Assembly: GCA_963697975.1 (NCBI GenBank)
Contig: OY969111.1
Span: forward strand, 1,240,001 to 1,304,000
Reading direction: 5' to 3'
Length of the DNA: 64,000 bases
Source of the DNA: QHXM01 sp963697975
Lineage (GTDB): Bacteria > Acidobacteriota > Blastocatellia > Pyrinomonadales > Pyrinomonadaceae
Part shown: in pieces, positions 8,106 through 17,600 of the stretch
How positions within the stretch are numbered: the stretch's first letter is position 1
Layout: every line of letters begins with the position of its first letter
The notes under the pieces: model-generated
The model's input: the letters and a program-made list of their open reading frames with translations, nothing else
Database searches by the model: none
What the model was told of the DNA's origin: nothing
Translations under genes and position numbers: made by a program

Positions 8106-8609
8106 ATGCTGAAAGAAGACGCCGCCGATCAAACCATGTCCGTGACGTTGCGCCCGGTGGCGGAGGGCGATGAAGCGTTTCTCTTAAAAACCTATGCCAG
8201 CATCCGCGCAGAGGAACTAGCCCAGGTGCCGTGGAGCGAAGCGCAGCGAGAAGCATTTCTTAAAATGCAATTCGACGCACAGCAGCTTCACTACAAGACG
8301 CACAACCCGAACGCTACTCACGATCTTATTCTTCTCAACGAGCACGCAATCGGTCGGCTCTACGTCGCGCGCCGTGACCGGGAGATAAGAATTCTGGACC
8401 TCACGATTCTGCCCGAGCATCGCAACCGGGGAATCGGCACGTCACTTATCAAAGACCTGATGGCGGAAGCGGCTCGCGCAACCAAGCCTCTGACCATCTA
8501 CGTCGAGAGCTATAACCCATCATACCGGCTCTTCGAGCGTCTCGGCTTTAATAAGACCGAAGAAGACGATGGCGTCAATCACCTGCTGGAATGGCGCGCG
8601 GACGCTTGA
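8106..8609 (+). CDS. GNAT family N-acetyltransferase (copy 2)
   Basis: Paralogue of the acetyltransferase at 7110-7640. The N-terminal motif is YASIRAEELAQVPWSEAQ and the acetyl-CoA loop is in ILDLTILPEHRNRGIGTSLIKDLM, with a canonical Arg-x-x-Gly-x-Gly. The C-terminal segment SYRLFERLGF matches the fold. An ATG at 8136 could be the real start, since no good ribosome-binding site precedes 8106. The two copies differ mostly in the middle and probably share a substrate class. The gene converges with the Tat-signal DUF6916 gene. Confidence 0.85.
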   Translation: MLKEDAADQTMSVTLRPVAEGDEAFLLKTYASIRAEELAQVPWSEAQREAFLKMQFDAQQLHYKTHNPNATHDLILLNEHAIGRLYVARRDREIRILDLTILPEHRNRGIGTSLIKDLMAEAARATKPLTIYVESYNPSYRLFERLGFNKTEEDDGVNHLLEWRADA

Positions 8610-8697
8610 AAGCTCGCAGGACTGCGCCGCGCGCTCCTCAATTCTCCGCCGAATTTAATTACAAAAATTTAGATGCGAAAGTTAAGATGAGACTTCG

Positions 8698-9246
8698 CTA
8701 GTCTATCTGATTTAGTCTTGGCCCTAGCGAAGGGGCGGCGGGAACAGCTAACCCGTAATTGGCGTTTTGGTTGCAACGATTAAAGGCCGCCTCGAAATAC
8801 TGCTTCCCTCCTGAGCGCTTGCCGACGGGGACGAGAAAGAGCGAGAACTTTCCGAGCGCAGCGTGCTCGACCTCGTAGGTATTTTGCGTGAAAGAGCTAC
8901 TCGAAGGCGCGGTAAAGAAGAGCGAGAAGCATTCTTCTCCCGCCGTTTCCTGACCGGAAGCGCCCGCGTAGTCTTTGACCTCGACCAGCGTTATCTTTCT
9001 CACTTTTAATCCATCCACACGAACGCGAAACTCCGTGTTGACGTATGGAGCAAACGTTGACTTATTGTAGTAGCCAAGGATGTCCGCCTGATGTCCGGGC
9101 AATTCTGTCATGGCCGGTGCGGCCTGCGGGCGACGGCTTCCATTCTCCTGCGCCTTAGCTAACTGCATCTTCAGGGGGATTCCTGCGCAGGCCGCCGCCA
9201 GGATTCCGGCTTTCATAAATTTTCGTCGTGAAATAGTCATTGACAC
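8698..9246 (-). CDS. Tat-exported DUF6916 protein
   Basis: A 182-residue protein with a twin-arginine signal: ISRRKFMK, then a hydrophobic Ala/Gly-rich stretch ending near AKAQ. It should therefore be folded in the cytoplasm and exported to the periplasm or cell surface. Residues about 70-170 are homologous to the 100-residue protein at 7785-8087 (YVNTEFRVRV, KITLVEVKDY, CFSLFFTAP, YEVEHAALGKFSLFLVPVG, YFEAAFNR). GAGGGGA precedes the ATG. It is divergent from the three tail-collar genes, sharing a 385-bp intergenic region with them, so joint control is plausible. Function unknown. Confidence 0.8.
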   Translation of the reverse strand: MSMTISRRKFMKAGILAAACAGIPLKMQLAKAQENGSRRPQAAPAMTELPGHQADILGYYNKSTFAPYVNTEFRVRVDGLKVRKITLVEVKDYAGASGQETAGEECFSLFFTAPSSSSFTQNTYEVEHAALGKFSLFLVPVGKRSGGKQYFEAAFNRCNQNANYGLAVPAAPSLGPRLNQID

Positions 9247-9631
9247 ACTTTCCCCTCAACCTCTGTTTTCCTGATAGAGCATGATTGCGAGAGCTTCCCC
9301 TTGCCCGTTCGTGAGATAGATTGTGAGAGGAATATAAGAGGAAGTCCGGTCTGAACCGAAAAAGCACTTTAACAATTAATTCTTCGAGAGGCAATAAAAT
9401 TTATCTTGTATTGTCAGGGACTACAGTTTACAATCCCCCCCGCCTCGTTAGTGAAAATAGCAATACCCTTGATAGCCGATACCTTGATGGGCCATGAAAA
9501 GTGAGCTGCATCCAAAGATAGAGGCTTCATCCAACAAGCTCTCGCGGTAAGTTTTTCTTCTAGAGGGGCGCTCTTTACCCAAACAATCTGTCTGACCTTC
9601 TACCTGGCAATAAAGCTAAGAGGAGAAATCT
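9247..9631. other. divergent intergenic region upstream of the collar genes
   Basis: 385 bp between the Tat-DUF6916 gene (leftward) and the first collar gene (rightward). It is clearly more AT-rich than the flanking genes. It holds the ribosome-binding sites of both genes at its edges (revealing GAGGGGA on the minus strand and AGAGGAG on the plus strand) and a sigma-70-like promoter at 9406-9434. I see no ORF or strong hairpin in it. Confidence 0.6.
9406..9434 (+). promoter_or_regulatory. putative sigma-70 promoter for the collar operon
   Basis: TTGTAT, a 17-nt spacer, then TACAAT, lying in the AT-rich divergent region about 200 bp before the first collar gene. The spacing is ideal and each box is one or two changes from consensus. 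Acidobacterial promoters are poorly characterised, so this is an inference from sequence only. Confidence 0.35.
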
Positions 9632-10138
9632 ATGGCCGAACCATTTCTGTCTGAAATCAGAATCATGAGCTTTGGTTACGCTCCAAGGGGCTGGGCGATG
9701 TGCAATGGCCAGCTCCTTCCAATTAACCAGAACCAGGCGCTCTTTAGCCTTCTGGGCACGACCTTCGGCGGCGACGGGCGTGTCAACTTCGCGCTGCCCG
9801 ACCTGCGCGGGCGCATCCCGATTCACGTCGGCAGCGGACACACGCTCGGCGAAAAAGGCGGCGAGCAGGCCCACACGCTTTCCATCGCTGAACTGCCCGA
9901 GCACGTTCACGTGGAAAGCGCCGCGAACATCCCGGCAACGTCGGACGCTCCCAGTTCAAGCGTCACGCTCGCTCAGTCGGTGCAGGCGCTTCTCTATAAT
10001 AATCCGGCGCAACTTCAGGCTATGGCCCCCGACATGATCACGAACACCGGCGGCTCGCAGGCGCATCTGAACATGCAGCCGTTCCTGACGCTGACCTTCT
10101 GCATCGCCCTTCAGGGAATCTTCCCGTCGCCCAATTAA
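9632..10138 (+). CDS. phage tail collar domain protein (MdpB-like), copy 1
   Basis: A 168-residue tail-collar/microcystin-dependent-protein family member. The diagnostic N-terminal core is FLSEIRIMSFGYAPRGWAMC, with NGQLLPINQNQALFSLLGTTFGGDG following, then FALPDLRGRIPIHVG and, near the end, SQAHLNMQPFLTLTFCIAL. These domains occur at phage tail tips and in bacterial proteins annotated as microcystin-dependent; here no capsid, baseplate or sheath genes are nearby. AGGAG lies 8 nt before the ATG. It is the first of three tandem copies spaced by about 10 bp, each with its own ribosome-binding site. There is no signal peptide. Confidence 0.9.
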   Translation: MAEPFLSEIRIMSFGYAPRGWAMCNGQLLPINQNQALFSLLGTTFGGDGRVNFALPDLRGRIPIHVGSGHTLGEKGGEQAHTLSIAELPEHVHVESAANIPATSDAPSSSVTLAQSVQALLYNNPAQLQAMAPDMITNTGGSQAHLNMQPFLTLTFCIALQGIFPSPN

Positions 10139-10150
10139 AAGGAGATAATC

Positions 10151-10660
10151 ATGGCACAACCATATGTCGGTGAAATCAGAATGTTCGCGGGCAACTTTGC
10201 CCCGGCAGGGTGGATGTTCTGTGAAGGACAGTTGCTCCCAATTTCTGAAAACGAGACGCTCTTTAACCTGATCGGCACGACCTACGGCGGTGACGGGCAA
10301 TCAACGTTTGCGCTCCCAGACCTGCGCGGACGCCTCCCCCTGCATCAAGGCAATGGCTTCATCCTCGCCGAAACGGGCGGGGCTGAGGAAATCACGCTGA
10401 CCGTTAATCAAATTCCGGCGCACTCCCACGCCGCTCTATGCACGACCAATGTGGCGGCGACGGCCTCTCCAACGAATGCCGTTCTTGCACCACCAGCTGA
10501 TGTCAACACCTTGCCCTACGGCGTTGATAATCCCAAGGTAAACTTGCAAGCGTCTTCGGTCTCTCCGGTTGGAGGCAGTCAACCTCATACGAATTTCCAG
10601 CCGTATTTGTGCGTCGATTTCATCATTTCGCTCTTCGGGATTTTCCCGCCACCATCTTAA
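10151..10660 (+). CDS. phage tail collar domain protein (MdpB-like), copy 2
   Basis: Second tandem collar protein, 169 residues. Core motifs are YVGEIRMFAGNFAPAGWMFC, EGQLLPISENETLFNLIGTT, FALPDLRGRLPLHQG and the C-terminal QPHTNFQPYLCVDFIISLFG. The N-terminal fold and the terminal strand match copy 1, whereas the central 95-145 region, rich in Ala, Thr and Asn, has diverged. That is where tip-type proteins usually carry specificity. AAGGAG precedes the ATG. It is tightly linked to copies 1 and 3, so the three are presumably made in similar amounts and could form a hetero-oligomer. That assembly is inference. Confidence 0.9.
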   Translation: MAQPYVGEIRMFAGNFAPAGWMFCEGQLLPISENETLFNLIGTTYGGDGQSTFALPDLRGRLPLHQGNGFILAETGGAEEITLTVNQIPAHSHAALCTTNVAATASPTNAVLAPPADVNTLPYGVDNPKVNLQASSVSPVGGSQPHTNFQPYLCVDFIISLFGIFPPPS

Positions 10661-10670
10661 GGAGATTAAT

Positions 10671-11192
10671 ATGGCAGACCCATTTGTCGCTGAAATCAGA
10701 ATCTTTCCCTTTAACTTCGCCCCGAAGGGCTGGGCGTGGTGCGATGGGCAACTCTTGCCGTTATCGCAAAATACGGCACTCTTCTCTCTGCTGGGTACGA
10801 CTTACGGCGGCAACGGAAAGTCAAACTTTGCCCTGCCGGATTTACAGGGGCGCTCCCCCATGCACCCCGGCCAGGGACCCGGACTCTCCCTGCACGATCT
10901 GGGAGAGACAGGTGGGAGCGAAACCGTGACGCTGCTTGAGTCGGAGATTCCGGCGCACTCCCACTTCGTGAGAGCCTCTCAGCAGGAGGGCACTTCGAGA
11001 GAGCCGGTGGGACAAGTCCCTGCGCAAGGCGTCGGCGGCATTGTCGCCTACGCCGCACCGGGCGCGCTGACTGGAATGAGTCCCAACGCACTGACCCCCG
11101 CCGGGGGCGATCAGCCGCACAACAACATGCAACCGTACCTGACCTTTTACTTCTGCATCGCTCTGCAAGGCGTCTTCCCGCCCCGGACGTAG
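10671..11192 (+). CDS. phage tail collar domain protein (MdpB-like), copy 3
   Basis: Third collar protein, 173 residues from the ATG at 10671. I chose this start because AAGGAG lies 6 nt upstream and because it aligns with the starts of copies 1 and 2; a longer frame to 10569 only overlaps copy 2. Motifs: FVAEIRIFPFNFAPKGWAWC, DGQLLPLSQNTALFSLLGTT, FALPDLQGRSPMHPGQGPG, and QPHNNMQPYLTFYFCIALQG at the end. The central region again differs from the other two copies. An intrinsic terminator follows at 11254, closing the operon. The next gene encodes the giant exported protein. Confidence 0.9.
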   Translation: MADPFVAEIRIFPFNFAPKGWAWCDGQLLPLSQNTALFSLLGTTYGGNGKSNFALPDLQGRSPMHPGQGPGLSLHDLGETGGSETVTLLESEIPAHSHFVRASQQEGTSREPVGQVPAQGVGGIVAYAAPGALTGMSPNALTPAGGDQPHNNMQPYLTFYFCIALQGVFPPRT

Positions 11193-11253
11193 GAAGGCGA
11201 AGGAAGCGGGAACGCTAACAACCCGTTTCATTCAAGTCAGCATCACTGGAAGT

Positions 11254-11296
11254 AAGGGCGAATGTCAGGCTCAGGCCATTCGCCCTTCTTTTTTTT
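11254..11296 (+). terminator. intrinsic terminator of the collar operon
   Basis: An 11-bp perfect stem (AAGGGCGAATG / CATTCGCCCTT) with a 12-nt loop, followed by CTTTTTTTTT. This is a textbook Rho-independent terminator 60 bp after the third collar gene. Confidence 0.92.
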
Positions 11297-11686
11297 ATCA
11301 GGTCCCACCCTCACTTACGCTGAAGATTGCGCTCCCCAACCAGATTGCCGAGTTGACTTAAAGGACTTGTCGTAACTCTATAGGTTATGTTACCTTTTAC
11401 AGTCCTTCGGGAAGCGTTTGTATAGCTTCCACTCCCTGTCATTCCTTTGGCAAAGTTCTTGAGAGAAACAACGCGAGTTTTGCCGGTCGAATGCCAGTCA
11501 TAAAAACACGTCTCGCACCTAGTTTCGTAGATCGTCCACGCTTTAATTATGCAGCTTTGCTCATCCCCGAGTGTCATCCTGAGTTTCAGCATGTCAACTG
11601 CAAGCGGCAATTTTAACCACGTATCAACCTCGCGGCTCTATTGCGTCACAGGACGCTGAAGCCACAATTTTCCAGGAGTAAAAGTC
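11297..11686. other. leader region of the giant gene; no confident gene
   Basis: About 390 bp before the giant ORF. A 99-codon frame on the minus strand (11311-11610) is open, but it has no recognisable domain, no good ribosome-binding site and unremarkable composition, so I do not call it. The right end supplies CAGGAG, the ribosome-binding site for the giant gene. No clear promoter was identified. Confidence 0.45.
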
Positions 11687-14600
11687 ATGACACGATTGTT
11701 CCCCCGTTCCTCTCAAACCAACCTGAGAGTTTTCCTCGCCTGTTTACTCTCGTTCATGACGCTGATAGCCCCGATTGCTTCGGTCGCAGCGGCTACCCGC
11801 AACGACTCGCGCGCGTCGTCAGCTTCAAGCGCTGACGCCAAGAGCAAGGCGACCGCCGAAGAGAAGCTGGAGTCTTATCTCTTCTCTAATTCGTCGGCTG
11901 CCCCGGTCGCAACTCCTGACATCACGGCCACCAAAGCCGCGACGTTTACAGATTCAGACGGTGACAATAAGGCCGAGTTGGGTGAGACCATCACCTACAA
12001 CGTCAACGTCGCCAACGCCGGTCCCGGCGATGCGACCAACGTCACCTTCACCGACACGATTGACCCGAACACGACGCTTGTGCCCGGCTCATTGAAAGTC
12101 TCGCCGCTGGCTTTCGCCGACACTTACACGACACCCAAGAACACGCCGCTCAACACCTCTGCGCCCGGCGTCTTAGCCAACGACACGGGCACGCCTGCGC
12201 CGACGGTCAGCCAGTTAAACGGCTCTCCCACCCTGACAGGCTCAACCACAGGCGGCGGAACGGTCACGATCTTCGCCGACGGACATTTCAACTACAGCCC
12301 CAACCCGACCTTTGAAGGAGCAGACACTTTCACCTACACGGTGACGAACGGTCAGGCTCCTGACGACACGGCGACCGTGACGATCAACGTGGACGCCGCG
12401 CCGACCGTGACGGCAACGACGCCAGTCAATGGCGCAACAGGTGTGACGACGAGCGCCACCATCACCGTCACCTTCAGCGAGAGTGTGAGCGCGACGGCCA
12501 GCGCCTTTTCAATCCAATGTCCTGTGGGCACGCCCATCACCTTCTCGCAGAGCGCTTCTCCTGCCACCACCTTCACCCTGACGCCGACCTCCCCGCTGCC
12601 TGCGGGTGTGACCTGCACGGTGAACGTGGACAAGGATGAGATTTCAGATACTGACTCGTTCGACCCGCCGGACAACATGGCGGCTGACTACACTTTCAGT
12701 TTCTCGACCGACGCCGCGCCGGAGGTGACCACCACATCGCCGACCAACGGTGCGCCGAGCGTAGCGGCCAACGTCAACATCACAGTCAATTTCAGCGAGG
12801 CGGTCACCGCCAACACCAGCGCCTTCACCCTCGAATGTCCGACCGGAACAGGAAAAACATTTACGGTGAGCGGCTCGGGAACCAGCAGCATCACGCTAGA
12901 CCCGACGGCAGACTTGCCTTTTGGAACGCTTTGCACGGTGACTGTCATCGGCGCGAATATTCATGACCTCGATGCGAATGACCCGCCGGACACGATGGTG
13001 GGCAACTATGCCTTCAGCTTCACCGTTGATTCGCAGCCAACCGTGACGACGACGACGCCAACCAACGGCGCGACCGATGTAGCGGGCAACGCCAACATCA
13101 TCGTCAACTTCAGCGAGCCTGTGAACGTCACAGCCAGCGCTTTCACCATCCAGTGCCCCGTCGGAAGCCCCGTGACATACACGCTCACGCCTGCGGCTCC
13201 GGGTGCATCCAGCAGCTTCACGCTCGACCCGACTGTAACTCTTCCGGGCGGCGTTACCTGTACAGTAACGGTCGTGGCCAATCAGGTCACGGACACAGAC
13301 TCATTCGATCCGCCCGATACGATGGCGGCTAACTATGTCTTCAGCTTCACCGTTGACTCTGCTCCGAGTGTGACCACCACGTCGCCGGTGAACGGGGCAA
13401 CGAACGTTGCGGCGAATGCCAACATCATCGTCAATTTCAGCGAGTCTGTGAACGTCACAGCATCGGCCTTCACGCTCGAATGCCCTGTGGGCACGCCGAC
13501 AGCGTTCACGCTCACCCCGGCGGTTCCCGGCCCGGCCAGCAGTTACACGCTTAACCCGAATGCAGATCTGCCATTCGGAGTAACCTGCACGGTGACGGTC
13601 GTAGCCGCGCAAGTGACAGACAACGACGCCAACGACCCGCCCGACAACATGGTGGCTAATTTTGTCTTCACCTTCACCGTTGATTCTCCGCCATCGGTGA
13701 CGGCGACGACGCCTGCCAACAATGCGACCGGCGTGGCCGTAACCACGAACATAGACATCACCTTCAGCGAAGCGGTTGACGCGACAACCAGTTCCTTCAC
13801 TATCCAGTGCCCGACGGGCAGCGGCAATCAGGCATACGCGTTGAGCAACAATGCGGGCAAAACCATCTATACGCTCAACCCGACGGCAAACTTGCCAGCC
13901 GGTGCGATCTGTACAGTGACGGTCATAGCGAACCAGATTTCGGATACGGACACCGGTGATCCGCCCGACAACATGCTGGCCGACTATGTCTTCACGTTTA
14001 AGATTCCGCCCGTTGCCAACGCCGATACCTATCCGCAGACGGTCATCGGCAACGTCAACATCAATTCGGCGAACATCCCCTACAGCGTCGTGACCAACGA
14101 CCTGTACGCTGCCGCCGATCCTGTGACCATCACCAAGGTGGACGCAACGACCACCGTCGTGAGCAACACGATCACGACCAACACCGCGCAGGGCGGAACG
14201 GTCGTCATGATTGTCTCCGGCGCAGACGTTGGCAAATTCACATACAATCCGCCCGCAGGTTACGAAGGCAACGACGCCTTCACCTACGAAATCACCAACG
14301 GCGGCGGCAGCGCTACAGCGACCGTCACAGTCCCGATTGCCGGGATGGTCTGGTTCATCAACAACAATGCTGCCACGTGTACGACGAGGGTAAATGGCTG
14401 CGGTCGCCTGTCCAATCCCTATAGCGATCTCGGTTCATTCAACACCGAAAACAACGGCGGCGTCGGAAGCCTTAACCCGGCGGTGAACGACAACATCTTC
14501 ATCTACGAGAGCGCCACCGCTTACAACAATGCCGTCACGCTACTGACCGGCCAGAGATTGATCGGTCAGGATTCGACTTCGAGCCTGTCAACCCTGACGG

Positions 14601-17600
14601 GTCTTAATCCGCCTTCGGGCAGCGCGCCGTTCCCGGCGATGAATTCCGGGAATGCGACGATCACGAAGATCACGACCGGCTCCGGCGCTGGCATCACCCT
14701 CAACAGCACAGGCACAGCCGGAACGAACACCGTTAACGGTCTGACCGTAGGCAACACGGCGGGCGCTGGCATTCAAGGCTTAAACTTCGGCACGGTGAAC
14801 ATCGCCGACGTGAGTATTAATGAACCGTCCAGCACTCGCACCGGCCAAGCTCTCTTCCTTGATGGTCAGGCCAATACGATTGCTGTTAACGCGACCTTCA
14901 TCAACGTTACGTCGAGCAGCAGCGCGACCACCAACGTCAGCTTGGTGCGAACCACCGGCACGATTAACTTAGGAACGGGCGCGCTCTCCGGCAGCACGGG
15001 CAATGCCTTCAGCGTCACGGGTGCAGGCAACACCGCGACCATCAGCTACGCGGGCACAATCACTAACTCCACCTCGCGCGCCGTCAACATCCAGAACAAG
15101 ACAGGCGGCACGGTGACATTCTCCGGCCTGATTAACAGCACGGGTTCGGGTATCTTCCTCGATACCAACACGGGCACGACGATGAACTTCACCGGCGGCG
15201 TGACTCTTAACGGAGCGAACGCCGGGTTCACGGCCACCAACGGCGGCACGGTCAGCGTCACAGACCCCAACGCCAACGGCACTGCGCCCGACAACACCAT
15301 CAACGCGACGAGTGTGACAGCCTTGAACGTCACCAACACGACCATCGGCGCAGGCAACCTGAACTTCAGGAGCATCTCTTCGGGCAACAACACGGCAGCA
15401 GCCGACCCCGCGAGCGGCATCATCCTGAACAGCACAGGCGCGAGCGGCAGTCTCATCGTCTCCGGAAGCAACAGTGCGGCTGCTGGCGGCGACGATTCCG
15501 GCGGCACGATTCAGAACACGACCAGCATCGGTATCTCGCTGACCAACACGCTTAGCCCGTCGTTCACGAACGTGAAGATTGATACCACCGCTGGCAGCGG
15601 CGTCAAGGGTACGACCGTCACAAACTTCACCTTCAAGAACGGGAAAGTCCTCAATTCCAACAACGGCGCAGTCGAGGCGGCTGACGAATCGAACATCGCC
15701 TTTAACAACGGGACTGGAACTGAGAACAACATCTCAGGCGTGGTAACGATCACCAACAACACGCTGACGAACGCGCTCTATCACGGCGTGGACATCCTTA
15801 ACTTCAACGGCACCATCAGCGATGCGCAAATCTCCGGCAACGCCATCACCAGCACCACATCAGCAGCGACCTCGCTGGGTTCTGGTATCCGGTTTAGAGC
15901 ATTAGGCAGTGCTACGGCAGTCGCCAACGTTACCAAGGCGACGCTCAACGGCAACACGATTCTGAACTTCCCCGTAGGCGCGGGCATCCTCGCCTTTGGC
16001 GGCAACGGCGACACCGCCGGAGGTGCGCCCGCCGGAATTTACGGCACGGCTGGCAGCGCGACCAACATCATCAACATCACCAACAACACGATTCAGGGCG
16101 CAAGCTCGGCCAACAAGATGGGGACATTCGCGATTCAAGCGAACGTCAACGGTCGAGGACAGGGCAACTTCAACATTTCAAACAACGGGACAATTGCGAA
16201 CCCGATCAGGGACGTCCTCGGTAATGTCATCTCGCATTCCTCTACGGGTGTGGCGAACGTAACTTCGGTGATCTCAAACAATGTCATCGTGGCGAACCAC
16301 CAGCCAGCCTTTGGCGGACCTTTCGGCATCAGCGTCGGCGCAGGTCAGGTCACGGGCATCGGCGACACTGCGACATTGAGCGTTTCAATCACTGGTAATA
16401 ATGTCAGCCAGACAGATAGCAGCGGCATCAGAGCGAGGGTGGCTGAAGGTCATGCTTCGCTGAACATTACAATCAAGAACAATACAGTCGCCGCGCCGCT
16501 CGATGTCGTGGGTGGCTCCGCTGTGGGCAATGGTATCCGCATTGACGCCGGTGGCGGCGCAAGCGACATTGACAACCCGGTCTGCCTGGACATCTCAGGC
16601 AACACGAGCGCCGGTGAAAATGGTCAACCGGGTATTGGCCTGCGTAAAGAAGGCACGGTGGCGAACGTCCACGACTTCGGTATCGAAGGACTCTCACCGT
16701 CGCCAGCAACAGCCGCGCAGACTCAGACTTTTGTCACCAGCCAGAATCCCGGCAGCTCTGCTGGCGTGATCATTATTAGTGGCGACAACTTCATCTCATG
16801 TTCGTCAGCGCCTGTAGGCATGTACAAACCGGAGAAGACCCAGCGCTTCGAGACAGCGCGTGCGAACGAAGCTGCCAAGCCCGCCACTAAGCTGGGCGAG
16901 CAGGCCGCGCTGGCCGAAAAACTCTTCATCTCCAAGGATGAAGCCATCACGCATCACGACAACACTGCGGTTGCGACGAAGCCTGTGACTCAAAAGGTCG
17001 CACAAGTGGTCGCCCTCCGCTCGAAGACCTCTGAAATAGTGAAGACGGCGAAGGCTCAGCCAATGGCTCAGCCGATGGCTCAGACTGTGAGCAGCCGTTC
17101 AGCTTCCCAGGTCTTTACCAGCCATGCGACGAGCAACAAGGCCAAGGCACAGCCAGCGGCCAACTCATTCCTGAGTCCTGCTGCGCCAGCAGCCCCGTCC
17201 GGCGAGACAGTCAACGCCACCATCGGGACGCTGCCTGCGGGCAAGAGCGTGACGATCAGCTTCCAGGTGACGGTCAATACGGCTGGCAGTTTCACGGGCA
17301 CGTCGCCGCAGGTCTCCAATCAGGGCACTGTCGGGGCGGACGACCCCAACGGCGGCACGATCACCGTCCTGACAGATGACACGACCGTTGGCGGCGCGAA
17401 CAATCCGACCGTCACGCCTGTTGATTCGCAACCCGATCTTCAGATTACGAAGACGGACGGCGCAGTTGTGGCGGTACCGGGCGGAACGATTTCCTACACG
17501 CTCGCTTACAACAACACCAACGGGAAACGTGATGCGAATAACACCGTCATCACCGAAACCATTCCTGCCAACACCGTCTTCAATGCGGGCGCGAGCACCG

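Noticed and set aside
9632..11192. Prophage or contractile tail remnant
   Set aside because: Only collar-domain proteins are present. No capsid, portal, terminase, sheath, baseplate or integrase gene lies within the window.
11311..11610. 99-residue minus-strand gene
   Set aside because: No domain, no ribosome-binding site; located in the leader of the giant gene.
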